From Cylindrodendrum hubeiense (lineage: Eukaryota > Ascomycota > Sordariomycetes > Hypocreales > Nectriaceae), in assembly GCA_014621425.1 (NCBI GenBank), contig JAANBB010000064.1, positions 62,001 to 126,000 on the forward strand: 64,000 nt of DNA, given 5' to 3'. A program made the position numbers and the translations under genes. This document shows positions 45,661-58,400 of the stretch, piece after piece; the first letter of the stretch is position 1; every line of letters starts with the position of its first letter. The notes beneath the pieces are model-generated. The model was given only the letters and a program-made list of their open reading frames with translations, made no database searches and had not been told where the DNA came from.

Positions 45661-46031
45661 ATGTATACCTATGTACCTAGATGCTTATACAGGTGCCTCT
45701 CGATCCGCAAAAGATCCATTCTATGTCTTTAAATATCAAACTATGACAGTAAGCACCCTAGCCATACAAAATCAAGCACCGAAAACCGCAAGTATCAAAT
45801 CAAAATCCCTACCAGGTATCCCAGGTCCATTCGTCTTCCTTCCCATTAGTTACGAACGCCAATCAGTTTCTCAAAACACTCCACCGCCCATAATTTTCGC
45901 CGCTGTGAGCCCTGTGAACTCATTTTTATATTTGTTCTGTCCCTGTTCTGTCTCCGTTCTATCCACCGTAGAAAGCCGGCCGGTCAATTCGCTGCCTCCG
46001 GCGGGCGTCTCGTGTCAGTCGATAATGGAGT
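45661..46031. other. Spacer between the Q-rich relic and the next minus-strand gene
   Basis: No gene recognised; partly AT-rich. Confidence 0.5.
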
Positions 46032-47268
46032 CTACGAATAAGTTCGCCTGGCATGGGAATCGTTGGCGCGTCTTTGACGGCGAATAGCGCGACGGCGAAT
46101 AGCGCGACGTCGTCTCCTGTTCTGGCGGTGCATGTTGTCGAGTTCCTCCTGGAGGCTCTCTGTGGCATTCGCGGGCCCGGTCGGGGACACCCGATCTGGT
46201 TGCGGATCAGATGGAGGCTGCGGCTCGGAGGTAGGTTGCGGCTCAGAGGTAGTGTGCGGTTCAAAGGAGGGTTGCAGCTCAGAGGGAGGTTGTGGTGTAT
46301 TTACAAATCCGCCAACACCGAGGAGGAAATCGTCGGCGGCTTGGTGACCCTCATTATTGATACTGAGCATCTCATGAGCAATGAGGCCAGTTCGGCCCGA
46401 TTCTCGCACCCCTTCTTGGAGCCGTTGGCGTATGAGACGGGGCCCAGCTGTGTTGGTGCGGAGCAGTGGCCACTTGGCGAGCCCCTCATCACCTACCTCG
46501 CCAACTGCGTTTGCAGTAGCGCCATCTTCAATGTATGGAAGGTAAGGTTTCAAGGGCCTTATGCCTTGCGCGGTATCTTGAGGGCGGTCGACCAAGTCTA
46601 GAGCGGGAGACTTTATCAACGGATCAAGGTCAATAAGACACCGGGTATCTGTCCATAAATCTTCAGCAACCTCATCCCAGTCGCTAGATACCGAGGTAGA
46701 TGCGTCGCTACCGCTCTCATCGCTGTCAGAGGCATCCTTATAACCCTCATGAAGACTAGCTTTGGCTTCGTCAGCGACACACTCCAGCAAACTGCTAGCG
46801 CCACCGTCGGCGTCACAAAGGTCCAAGTGTGGGATCAAGTCTGAATAAAGTTAGAGAGATCAAACAACACGACCAGTTCAAGGCCAACGGACGGGCAATG
46901 AGGGTTTTGCTGATGCTAACAAGCGGTTCGAGGATCGATCGACGCAGACTCCTTGAACGCGCAATAGCTTGATCCAGCTTCCCATGGCCGATACCATATC
47001 CCGTCTCCCATAATATAAGCGAGCTACAGCTCTTCTCGAACCGACGAAACAGTTTTATCGAAATTTTTGGATTGTTGGACATGCCCTGGAGGACCATTTT
47101 GAAGACTGAGACGCATTGCTTAATGAGTCGGCTAGCAGTACTGCGAGGATCTGGTTCAGCCACTTCTCTATTCCAGTATCCGACTCTCGTCAACGGTCGT
47201 GGGTCAATGCTCTCGAAGACTTCATTGTCGCAATGATAATCGGTATGTAGCGCAAGGCTAGAGGCCAT
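46032..47268 (-). CDS. Unknown protein with the N-terminus of fungal ankyrin/zinc-finger regulators
   Basis: Two exons (47268-46893 and 46840-46032) encode 394 residues. The intron is 52 nt with an unusual but in-frame GTCCGT donor, a CTAAC branch site and TTCAG acceptor. The N-terminal half (LIKQCVSVFKMVLQGM, ISIKLFRRFEKSCSSLILW, ARSRSLRRSILEPL) is the helical module that, as I recall, starts many large fungal ankyrin or C2H2 proteins. No such C-terminal domain follows. Instead there is an acidic linker, a Ser-Glu-Pro-Gln-Pro repeat stretch (about residues 315-345) and an Arg-rich end (RRRRAIRRRAIRRQRR). Possibly a shortened paralogue. Divergent from the DUF7580 gene. Confidence 0.7.
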
Positions 47269-47561
47269 TCGTCATCCGCTCGGACTGATGTTGACGTTAG
47301 TATTGAGGTGCTGTAGTGATGGTTGGTGATGTTTGTGTAGCAGTTTGTTTTCACATCCCCTCACACAGCCTCACATGGGACAGAGCCCAGCCTGATTGCT
47401 CAGCCGCTGGGTAATATTCGGCTGTGCTGTTGCACATTATGTATTATCTCCCTCTTTTAGCCCCGCTCATCGTTTCGATTTCTTTTCTTTTCTCTTTTTC
47501 CCTGCTCGTTTGCCAGCAAAATACTCGTCGCCGAGTCTTCATTTACGTAAATCCCGAAACA
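47269..47561. promoter_or_regulatory. Short divergent promoter
   Basis: Under 300 bp between two divergent genes with related cell-death or regulatory-type N-termini; includes a pyrimidine-rich leader (TTTCTTTTCTTTTC) before the DUF7580 gene start. Confidence 0.55.
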
Positions 47562-49400
47562 ATGGCCGAGCTGGCACTAGGCATCCTCGGCGTCGTGCCC
47601 ATGGCCCTCAAGTCGTACCAGGTTTTAGCTTCCAAACTAAAGACATTCCGACACTGCTCTAGTATCGTCCAGCGGATGTATAAGATGCTAAGGGTTCAAC
47701 GCCGCGTGTTCGAAAACGAATGCCAGCTACTGCTTCGCGGTTGTCTCTACGACGACTCCACCGCACAACTCATGATAGCGGACCCAGATCATCGGGATTG
47801 GGGGAAGAGGAGTTGGGATGACAACTTGCGGGCCTCATTGAAGGAGAATTACGACGATTGTGTCGAACTAGTCCAAAGTATTCTTGAGATCATCCGGCAA
47901 CTTGAGAGCGATCTCGATTGCTTCGAGACCGTAAAGACGGAGCAAAAGAAGGTATTAATCGTTTGCTTTTCAATATAGTAGCCCATAACTAACATTTAAA
48001 TGTAGGATGAGCGTCTGAAGGACACCTGGAAGCGTGTCAGTAATGGCCTCAAGATGACTTTCAACAAAACTGAGTATGAGACGGGACTAGACGATCTCCG
48101 AACCACAAACAGCGACCTGCAAAACCTACGAGAGCAAATATATCAACTACAAAAGCCGTGTAATAACTCGGTGAAAAAAAGGCCGGCAACAAACCTACTT
48201 GAATGGGTTGATATACGACGAGCCTCAAAAGCCCTTCATGATGCGCTGGTGGGAGCTTGGTCATGTAGCCAGCCAAGCCACACTCGGCACATGGTTAAGT
48301 TATTTTTGGAGGCTGAGAAGGCAAACGAAGACGTTCAGATGACAATTGCCATCTTGTGTCAGGGCCATACCACAAACGCTGGTCAAGTCGACTTCATTGA
48401 ATTACAAGTCAAGTCGAGACAGATGAATTGGGTTCCGCATTCACAGCCATCCATGCCATTACCAGACCCAGACGAAGCACCATCTCGGAAGCGAATCAAG
48501 ACGGTTAGATTCAGTGCCCATATTTCAAAGTCATGTTCCACCCGAACAACCACTGAAGGGCACCATCTGGTAGCTCAATCCTTGGCTTTTGCTTTCTCGG
48601 ATTTGCGATGCTCCAAAGACGTTTGTTCCGAGCTAATAATTCGATGTGGTCGGAAACCGACGGGCATAAACCCCCTCTGCTTAGGCCATATCGACGACAA
48701 AGCTGAGGAGAACTATCGACACCAGTTCTTCTCACCCAGCAAAAGCTTCTGTCAAGGGATCCATTCGTCTACCATAGAGCTCGGTAACTCGATCCCTATG
48801 GATATCATCCTCCTCGAATCGTCAAGTGATGCATTCTCGACGGTTGATAAGCTCAAGATGGCGCGGGCTTTGGTATCAGCGGTGCTCAAGTTCCACGCAA
48901 CACCATGGCTCGGAGAAATCTGGCGCCTTCAGGACTTGTCTTTTCTTCATCAGGGTGGCCAGGATTTGACCCTGGCCCTTCCGACACTCCACGTAGGAGT
49001 GGAGTTTGGTCAGAAGAGCGTCCGGCGAATCGGCCTCGATTCCAACGTAGAGGATGTTCAGATGGCGTCATCCAGCAGCAACCTATGGGAAATGAACGAA
49101 GACGAGTTACTATATTGCGGCATCGACAACGTGGCACTGCACTGTCTTGGGGTGGCGCTACTCCAAATTGATCGACTAAAGAAGTTTGAACCTGAGGATG
49201 TACTTGGTGTACGGAGAGTTGGCAGAGTGGGCTCAACCCTAGGGCCACGTTACCAGGAGATAACGCAAAAGTGCCTGCGGTGCGATTTCGGCTATGGTAC
49301 TGATCTCGGAAAGACTCAACTTCAAAAAGCAGTATATGAGTCCGTAATAGGCGCGTTGGAGTCGATGATTTCGACACTCAGCATTGACGATGACTTGTGA
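47562..49400 (+). CDS. DUF7580 protein with HeLo-like N-terminus
   Basis: Two exons (47562-47951 and 48006-49400) joined in phase 0 give 594 residues. I start at MAELALGILGVVPMALKSYQ because this hydrophobic helix resembles the beginning of HeLo-like membrane-active domains. A longer upstream frame looks like leader sequence. The middle is helical and charged with a SRKRIKTVRFS segment. The C-terminal part has the DUF7580 pattern, including LLYCGIDNVALHCLGVALLQ and YQEITQKCLRCDFGYGTDLG. Proteins of this class are abundant in moulds and suspected to act in incompatibility or programmed cell death, with a pseudokinase-like C-terminal region. Function here is inferred only from family. Confidence 0.85.
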
Positions 49401-49759
49401 CGCGGCAATGATTTTGGAACCAGCTTCGTTGGTCAGTCAAACTCTTGTTGAGCGCCTAATCATTATTACAAACGTCGGTTGTCCTACTAACAATAAATTT
49501 ATACATGAATTTTAGACCGCGCTAGCAGAGCATTCTGTTACTCTAGTGGCAGTAAGGATGTAGTACTAATTCGCGAGCTCCTGGTCTCTACATTATGTTA
49601 CTGTATGAGTGATGAATCATATGGCAAATTTCCAGGACAAATTCCCATGCTCTAAGCATGATTAGTTCAATTAGACTAAGCAACTTGTATCTGAGAAGTG
49701 AGTGGCTATCTTATAAACTTCCGAAATTCCATCATCTCGCCATGTCCCCTCGAAGATGT
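49401..49759. other. Spacer between converging genes
   Basis: 3' flanks of the DUF7580 and hevein/WSC genes; no coding sequence recognised. Confidence 0.55.
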
Positions 49760-50654
49760 TCATGCAAGCTGGTACAAGCTCAGAGCATTTGCCCCACCAC
49801 ACACTTGGGCTGAATTTCCAGGACATGACGAAGAACAGCTAGAAGAAGAAATAGATACTCCATCGTTCATAATCGCGTTTCCACAGAAGCATTGGCTGCC
49901 AAACTCCATCCCAGAGTATTTGAACCCGGCGCTGGCACAGGCTGCTTGACAGCTGTTAACAGTGTTTCCAGCAAGGTTTAGCGAGGTGTTGAGCGTGCGA
50001 TGAAGCGTGTTGTCAGAGTAGCACCCGATGGGCAGCCATGTAGGAACAATGGTGTAGACATTGATGGAATTAGAGCCACCACAGATTTCCTCAGCGTTAC
50101 CGGGACAGGGATATGTGCAAGATGTCGATTCGATGAATAAATTCTGAAGGGCGGTACCGCAGAAGCATTGTGTACCAAACTCAACACCCGCATACGTGAA
50201 GCCGGCGTCGGCACATGCAGCTTGACATTTCTCAATTGTGTTGCCGGGAACGAGAATCGAAGTGTTGAGGACGCGGGCTGCGGTGTTGTCGGACAAACAA
50301 CCGATGTTTGTCCATGTGTTCAGCGTTGCAATTCCGCAGCTTCCGAAGCCGCTCTGGCATCCGGATCCACAATGGCCATTGCTGCTCCCACAGTATCCAA
50401 ATTGACTACAGCAAGAGCCGAATGGACTGCCAGTGCAGGTGGCTGAGCCATTATAGGCACCACAGACAGCATCAACTGACACAGAGCCCGCCTGTCGAAC
50501 CACCAAGTTCACTGCCTGCTCGTCATTTTCCACTTAGCGATTTGTTTTCAAGAAGACATAACAATGATTCACATACCTCAGAGGCATCCAAGCCAAGAGG
50601 AATGGCAGAAGCGGCCACAGCCGAGGATAGGAGGGTAACGAAATTGAACAACAT
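49760..50654 (-). CDS. Secreted chitin-binding (hevein) plus two WSC domains
   Basis: Two exons (50654-50577 and 50515-49760) encode 277 residues. The first exon encodes a signal peptide (MLFNFVTLLSSAVAASA). The acceptor region reads GAG-CAG, so two acceptors three bases apart are possible and would add or drop one Gln. A type-1 chitin-binding domain follows (CGAYNGS, CCSQFGYCGSS, HCGSGCQSGFGSC; about residues 40-85), then two WSC domains (IGCLSDNTAARVLN ... CGGSNSINVY, and IGCYSDNTLHRTLN ... CGGANALSLY). The cysteine spacing is regular. The product should be secreted and bind chitin and other wall glycans. It has no catalytic domain or GPI signal, so it is a lectin-like wall protein. Confidence 0.92.
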
Positions 50655-51947
50655 TTTTTGTGGGAGGCAAAGAACAGTAGCAATCAACTGTATACCAGGC
50701 TAATGTCAGTACTTGGAAACAAAAATCTTCATGCGACAGAGGAGATGTTGAGTTTATAACGAAGTGTCGGCTCCCCTCAACAAGCGGAAGTCGAAGGATT
50801 GGTGACCATCCAGTCAGCTGGAGACCCCAGGGCTGGCTGGGGTCTGCAGTCAGCTCAAATTTGTGAGGGGTATAATGCCAGGGTATGATACGGTAGCCTC
50901 TACTTCGTTGGTATTTGGATGCTGATAGCAACAGCGGCGAGGCCGCAGCTGAGAAAACTATCGATCCAGGCGAAGCATCCAGACCTGGAAATATGGGTCG
51001 TGTTTGCATTCTCGCGGCTAGGGTCAGCCAGCCACAAGATAAAGGCCTGGAGAGCTCTCAAATCTGGGCCGGATGGATACGGTGTGGCCGGTGTGATAGG
51101 CCAACAGGGAGGCCAGCGAGGCAGGGCAAACAAGGTATTGTGACCACAAGCCGTCTAGACCGGCCTCAAGATCCGGCAGCTGCCACTCAGCCACTCATTC
51201 AGATGTTGCCTGATTTTTCTACTGCATAATCCCGGATTCAGGCGCGTGGCCAGGGATGGTGGGCGTGATGGATACCCCCGGTGGCTAGGTTCGGGTCATC
51301 GGGTCAGAAATCGCCCAATGTGAGCCACTGTAGAAGCCCCTGGTGTTAAACTATTCAAGAGGCTATTTAATCTCCTGCATATAATGCTGCCTTGGATTAC
51401 CTGGATCCAGACTAGCCGCAATCAAGCTGTATGATCCTTGCGGAATGTTTCCAGCCCAGCGGATGCTGCCAACCACTCATGATACATCGTCGGACCACGA
51501 GATCGGTCATCGGAGATGGTGATGTTTTATTTTCTAACCAGCTTATTGCGATGTTTACCTTCTTCCGGACCTTGGAAGCTTGAAATGGGGTCTGGACGCC
51601 GAGTTTGCTTTCCACAGCACCTCTTATGCAGATACAGAAAGATCCTAAACATAAGCGTACTGAGACAAAGAGGAATTATGTTTTGCTACGTTGTCTGCCC
51701 AATTATTTTGATACGCGTGAAAATGGTGCTTATTTCGGAAGCAATTGTTCTTCTATTGACCCAGTTGCTGTTGGCACGATGCAAACAACATCGACTTAGC
51801 AAGCGCCTTCCTGCCACATCTGCACCGACTTTACAATCATCCCTCGGCTTTCTACTGGGCCCCAAGTTGGATACCATGCACTTTTAGCCTCCCAAAAATC
51901 CTTCATGGGCACTGTTTTAGTACTCTTATCAAACCAAGGCTTCCTAC
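50655..51947. other. Intergenic region, no gene seen
   Basis: About 1.3 kb with no recognisable protein on either strand. It should include the promoter of the hevein/WSC gene at its left end. Confidence 0.55.
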
Positions 51948-53704
51948 CTACTTTGTCTCTGAGACGCACGTGTAGTCAGCATATTGTGCAAAATCGGAAC
52001 TCCACAGAACAGCATAGGTAATTTTGGAGACGTACGGAAACCATCCATTAGTAGATCCAACTGCAATGTTGAGAATGAGATAGAAGGGCTGGTCAAACGG
52101 GGTGTTGGACCGCCCGGTTTGAGACCACGGATCCGAAGGTACTGTGCCGTTGACGACATTGCCAGCAAACTCGCCGTATTCCCATAGGTTTTTGTTCTTG
52201 GTGAAGTCAAAAAAGACAATTTGCTACAAAAATAGAACGCGTCAGACTTTTTTCCTCAAAGGATTTCTTCGGTGGTCTCGGGTCACTTACACGCAGTCGT
52301 CCGTCAAGCCAGGTGAAGAGGTATTTCTCGGACCATTCGAGCGCGAAGGTGTGGAAACCTTCAGAGTACTTGGTCCTTTTCGCACCCCACTCACCAGCGC
52401 TCAATCTCCACGCGTCGTTGCTGTATTCGGTACCCCAGTGCAAGGCTGAGCTAACAATGTTGTTCCCGAGTGGATATTTCTCGGCATCGTTGCCTCGCGT
52501 TTCCACGATGTCGATTTCTCCACTGCGCGGCCATTCTCCATATACGGAGTCTTGCGGCATCATCCAGATGGCTGGCCACATCCAATCTCCTGCAGGCATC
52601 TTGGCAACCACCTCTACCCGGCCGTATTTGATCGTCTTCTTTCCCGAGGTGGTGAGTCTGGCAGATCGCACGGGATTTAGGATGTGTCCACTGGTCGCAT
52701 TGCTAATTGCCCAGCAAGGATTGTCAAGAGTGAGATTGGAGAGTCGCTGGTCCCGTGATGTGCAAGTACCGTCTCGTGTCAGGTTAACAACATGGCTGGA
52801 ACACATCAGCATTTTTCACAGTCGCCTCCAAATTTATACGCACCCATCATTCAATTGGCCTAGTGTGAGTTTCGTGGACTCTGTAGTCAATGTCGGAACG
52901 ATGTGAAGGCCTTCAGAGTCCACATAAGAATTGGCTGGGTCATCAGTGGTCCAGTCAAAGGAACCTGTCCTTGAATCAAAGTCAGCTGGATCATTCTCAA
53001 ATGCATCATACCAGCATCTCACCCAAATCCGTTTAATTGTATTTCATGATTCCAGATATTGGGGTCCAACTTTTCGAACTTTTCGTCCATCACCAAGCAG
53101 TACTGTGGTTTGTAAATATCGGGAAAACAACAGGTGCAGCGCTATGGTAGATTGACTACTCACATCATGCTTCGGTACTTTTTGAACGACATCATAGTTA
53201 ATATAACCAGCAACGCCTGTGATGAGCTTCGTAAGTACTTGTCTGGGGATCAGAGTAGTTTTCTTACCAAGAGCGATGATGACGCCAGTATAGAAGATGA
53301 TGGTGTCCCAAGTAGCATGAAGCTTGGATTTGTCAAGCCATGGTTTCTCTAATCTGTACGGATACTCGTAAGCACCGTCAAATTAATAAACGAGGCAGTA
53401 CTCACTCTCCAACCAAGCGGGAGCTCTTGAAGCGCCGTCTAGGTCGAGCTGATTCGGTCGTGTGTCAACGATGTGCGTATCGCGTGTCAATGTTAAGGGC
53501 CGACTCACTTTTAGACAAGGTGGAAGAAATGGGTCTTTCGAACCGAATCGATGGTATGGGAGTAGTAAATACCGGTGTTGAGAAAGGGTTGGTTGAATCT
53601 CTGTGTTCGTCATAGACACTTCCACGTCTTGCATCGCCATCGTCGGTATCTAAGGCTTCCTCTTGGACATCAACTGTCCGCTTCGTATCAGGTACGGAAT
53701 TCAT
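51948..53704 (-). CDS. Membrane-anchored glycoside hydrolase family 16 protein
   Basis: Eight exons (53704-53509, 53448-53406, 53353-53268, 53216-53164, 53102-53023, 52969-52844, 52795-52291, 52223-51948) all join in frame to 454 residues. The N-terminal cytosolic part is Ser/Thr-rich with a basic stretch (RPRRRFKSSRL). One transmembrane segment follows at about residues 95-115 (IIFYTGVIIALGVAGYI). The catalytic domain carries KYGRVEVVAKMPAGDWMWPA and the GH16 motif GEIDIVE, with the two glutamates near residues 287 and 292. The type II layout matches fungal GH16 proteins thought to act on beta-1,3/1,6-glucan or as transglycosylases at the wall. Substrate not proven. Confidence 0.93.
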
Positions 53705-55494
53705 TGCGATGTATTTAATTTTTTTTGATGTAGGAGAGATGTTTAGGACTCTGATCAGGTGAATGAAAATAAGGCTCGTGTAGCCTCGCGGGATGAGGAC
53801 TGAGGCTGGCAGAATATCGGGAAACTAATGCATCCAATGCGATAATAGGTATTCGGTTGGAATGTGCACCAATATGAACACTAATGATTGGAATCGCCTC
53901 GGGCTTACTGTCTGCCAAGTATCTCAATGTGGCTCCATCCAGGCCCATTTATTTCATGGTTAGGATCGGGACCGTCAGCCTGTCGGCATTTCATGATAAG
54001 AAATTGGCAGCAATATTAAGGAGATATCCATTTCACAGCCTGTATCTGAGACGAGCTGAACTCACTGCTTTTGGGTGATAGCATGACGTAGCACACGCGA
54101 GCCTGTCTCTTTCCAAGCCCCAAACCCCGATTTGGCATTTTGATGCGTTGGCTTCTCGTATTTTTGAGACTATTAAGTTCTCTAAATCGAGGCTATCGTC
54201 ACTACGCTCAATTAAGTATGGATGCCGAAAGCCACGGTACAATCGTCTATGCGATGCTGTGCGAAAATGCCAGGAACCCATGCTGTGGATTTCCTATTTT
54301 GGCCGATTATTGGACCTGGGCTATTGTACTGGCCTGTCCGCAGGCAATGGCCCACTTTGATGCAGCATGTCCCGCCTGAAAAGGCTGAGATAAACCCGAC
54401 GGCTGGATTCGCACGCCATTGTCGGTAAACGGCTAACTGTCTACCCCTTCGACAATCGCCGGCTTTTTTACCAAATCATACGAGAACAAATGTCGGCAAT
54501 GGGGTAGCTGGCCCGAGCCTGCCCCCCTTGCGCATTATCACTAACCGTACGGAGTATATCAGCCAACTGATATACACACTGACACATGTAATCCCTGACT
54601 GTGGCGCTCATTGTACCACTGACAGGACCACCCATGGCTGTCCCCCTCGTCAAAACACGGCCTTCGTTGCTGCAGTTGGCCATGCATGCGGAAAATAAAA
54701 AGGAGTGGCTGCCACAACTGCGGTGAGCCCAACAGTAAATTGAGGCTGTCCCAATAGCGCCGGGAATAGCTTCTTGGCGGTGTTCATGGCGTTCGCCCCT
54801 GAACACAGCCAGACCAGCGCATGGCTTGGCTTAAATCCGGTTGTGCTTCATATCTTTCAGCTATCAGCCCACTGAACAATCGAATCATCAACAGCTAAAT
54901 GGGCAGACCTGTAACGTGGATTTGAGTGATACATAGGTATCAGCTGATGTCTTTGAGCTTAATCGAACTACTCTGGATATTCTGTCTGCCTACGAGGTTG
55001 AATGGAGCCAGCTGGAAATCCATGCCACTGGAAGATGCAACAGATAACAACCAACGTGCTCAGGTCTCCAGAGTAGGATCCACAGTAGCCAGATATGGGC
55101 CTTCAGCTGGAATCAGATGCATGCAACAGAAATGAGGGTGATGTCTACACCGTAGGTCTTGGACGGTATTCTTTCCAATAGTGTCTTGGGAACGAGCTGT
55201 GCCTGTTTCATCTTCCAAGCACGATGTCGATGTGGATGAGAGCCTAGCCAGCACAGTCAAGCTCTTACTGCGCCTGGTTGACCGACCCATTGACACTCTC
55301 TTCTCTTATGAAGTCAAATCCCGTGGCAACGTGGAGTGAGCAAGATCTTATCTTGGTTAGCTCTAGTGCCTGAGATTTTTCTTGCGATCCCAGACTTTAT
55401 CACCCAAATCCCATCTTGTCGTCAAACAGAAGCTGGCTCCGACCGTTCAAGACATCAAACCCTCCATCCATCCAAAACGTTGGCCTTTTCCACA
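53705..55494. other. Intergenic region between GH16 and GT2 genes
   Basis: About 1.8 kb with divergent wall-related genes on both sides. No protein family was recognised. Open frames of 60-112 codons occur but look random. Confidence 0.55.
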
Positions 55495-58400
55495 ATGGGA
55501 GATGAATTTCCAGTCAAAAAGAAGATGGAAGAAGAACCAAATTTTGGAATTCCAACTCGTCGAGTCGCCGGTCGGAGCTCTATTCGAATGCCATCTCCCA
55601 GGTTCCAGTCCGAGAACTCGTCTCTCCGTCAAGTCTCCCGTCCACAGTCAAACTATTCTTCATCTGGAGACCGTGCCTTTGACGACCCATTTCTGGTATT
55701 TCAGCCCTGTTGATATTGTTTACCCCCTTCTTTGCGTAATGGATGAATAACCTTTCCAATCTCCAGTTGGCCAAGCATATTTCACGAAGGGCAACGCTCC
55801 TAGGTTGGTTTGATGAGCCTGCACGTCAATCCATCACAAATGGATGGTCCGAAACTGGCGTTGCGATCAAAACAGACGACCAATATACATTCCAACCCGC
55901 AGATATCAACCCACTACTAGCAGTTACAGTATCAAAACTCGATACCGAAGCGGTAGTGTCCATGTCATCCGAAACAATCGTCAACACAATCGATTCCATT
56001 CGGCCCAACCAAAAGTGCTTCGTTGCTGAAGCCTCCGGTGCTCGAATTCCCATCGTACTCTCGCTAGAGGACATCCAGCCCGATATTATAAATTTCTCGA
56101 GAGCTTGTATCGTCCTCAGGGAACAAGTTGCATTGATCTGGTCCGACGATCCGCGAAACCTGATAAAAGTCGCTCATAGTGTGGAAAAGGATCTCCTTGG
56201 ACAGGCATGTGGCAATGCGCAATTGATAGCCGAGTTTCGAATAACTAGCTAACCTCATCCCCAGATCTCCACAGCACCGACAGAAACGACGCAACGAATG
56301 TCTGGGCGCTCGTCAATTACCAACCAGACATCACGATCCGTCACTGAGCCTGCCCTAGCTCTCGGGGGGTTGGATGAAAAGAAGGAGATATACAGAAGGG
56401 CAGTCCAGTTGGAAGAGCGAGAAGATGAAGGTGACCTTGAGATGAACTCGGGCCCACGGCCAATCCTGAGAGTTCATACGATCAAAGTCACCATAGCCAT
56501 CATGCTGGTTATTGTGACGCAATCTCTGGGTATTTCAAAGGTATGAGCTCTTTAATCCCACGGTAGGGCCTTTTCTAACACTATCCTTAGCTGCTAAATG
56601 AATTCATGTGGGATGGGGGATATATTCGGTTCGCTCTGGTAAGTCAGCCTCACAGTTTCTAACGGGAACCTCATCAATGACTCAACTAATTCTACTAGCT
56701 TGCGACAATCCCACCTCTCACATTGTTCTCATTAGTAAGGATCATATATCCCAGAATGAATCATCATGCTTACCATATTAAGTTTTTCTTCATCGTCCTC
56801 GTGACAGGGTTATTTCAATTGTTACTTCCTGTCGGTGCTTGTCTGAAAAATTCCAAGTATCATTCAGGTAAGTTATCGTCAATTAATGTACATCGCCTCT
56901 CACTAAAAGATCAAATAGCTGTCAAGCCAAACGAAAAAATACATCAGGATTATGAACTACCTCACATTACAGTTCAAATGCCAGTCTACAAAGAGGGCCT
57001 CAAGAGGTATGAGAAACGCAAACGCATGATATCTTCAATTTCTGAAACACATTAGCGTCATTGTCCCTACTATGGTCAGTGTCATGGCAGCAATCCAACA
57101 CTATAGGGAGCAAGGGGGGACAGCCTCGGTCTTCATTAATGATGATGGCATGCAATGCATTCAACCGGAACTGGCAGAGGCTCGAAGGCAATATTATCGA
57201 GAGAATGGAATCGGATACACAGCACGCCTTCCAAACAGAAAACTCAACCAGAAGAAAGGCTCCTGGTTTCCTGGTTACGGAGAAAGTCGCCGGTCGAAGC
57301 TGAAAGCAAGCATAATACTGAAACTGACACACTTTCACCCCAAGAGGTCGCGGACAAAATTGGCTTTGAGCGAAAGGGAAAGTTTAAAAAAGCCAGCAAC
57401 ATGAACTATGGCCTTGAATTCTCGAATCGCGTCGAAGATGAGATGCGCCGCTTATCCCAGACTGAGTGTGGCAATCGTGGATGCAAGGAGACAGACCTAA
57501 GCATTGAAGATGATGACGATCTTTACCAGCAAGCATTGGGCAAGATGTTAGCCGAAGACAATGGCCAAACCTGTGAGTGTTCCTCGACTTACAGCATCCC
57601 ACATGATACTAACAACGAAAGGGGCTGAGGGTAATATTCGTATTGGCGAGCTCATATTGATGTAAGTCTTTTGCGTTTGATGTGGATTCCGAGATCTAAC
57701 TGTGTCAGAATCGACTGTGACACACGGGTACCTGTGGATTGCCTCATCTATGGCGCACTGGAGATGCACGAAAGCCCCGAAGTTGCGATTTTACAACATG
57801 GCTCAGGTGTTATGCAAGTCGTACATAACACTTTCGAAAATGGGAGTATGTCTGAACCTTGCCCCTCAGTTATTAGGTAGTCGGTCTCTAATGCAGCACA
57901 GTCACCTACTTCACCAAAGTTGTTTACACTGCCATCAAGTATGGTGTTGGAACAGGGGACGTTTCCCCTTTTGTCGGCCACAACGCATTTCTTCGCTGGA
58001 AAGCCTTACAGAGCGTAGAATTTTTGGATTCAACTGATGGGAAGACTAAGTGGTGGTCCGATTCGCATGTGTCCGAAGACTTTGACCTTAGTCTTCGCGT
58101 TCAGATGGCGGGCATGTCAGTTCGGCTTGCAACGTACCACCATGGAGAATTCAAAGAGGGCGTATCACTTACTCTGTATGATGAGTTGACGCGCTGGGAG
58201 AAATATGCCTATGGTTGCAATGAACTCGTTTTCCGTCCATGGTAAGCCTTCTAAGAAACATCACCAAGGAAGTGTCTGACCTATCGGTAGCTATCAATGG
58301 CCTTACAAGGGTCCAGTCACACGCCTCTTTCTCCGTTTCCTCTTGAGCAACATGCCAATCACTAGCAAGATTACGATTGTCGCGTACATCTTTACATGTA

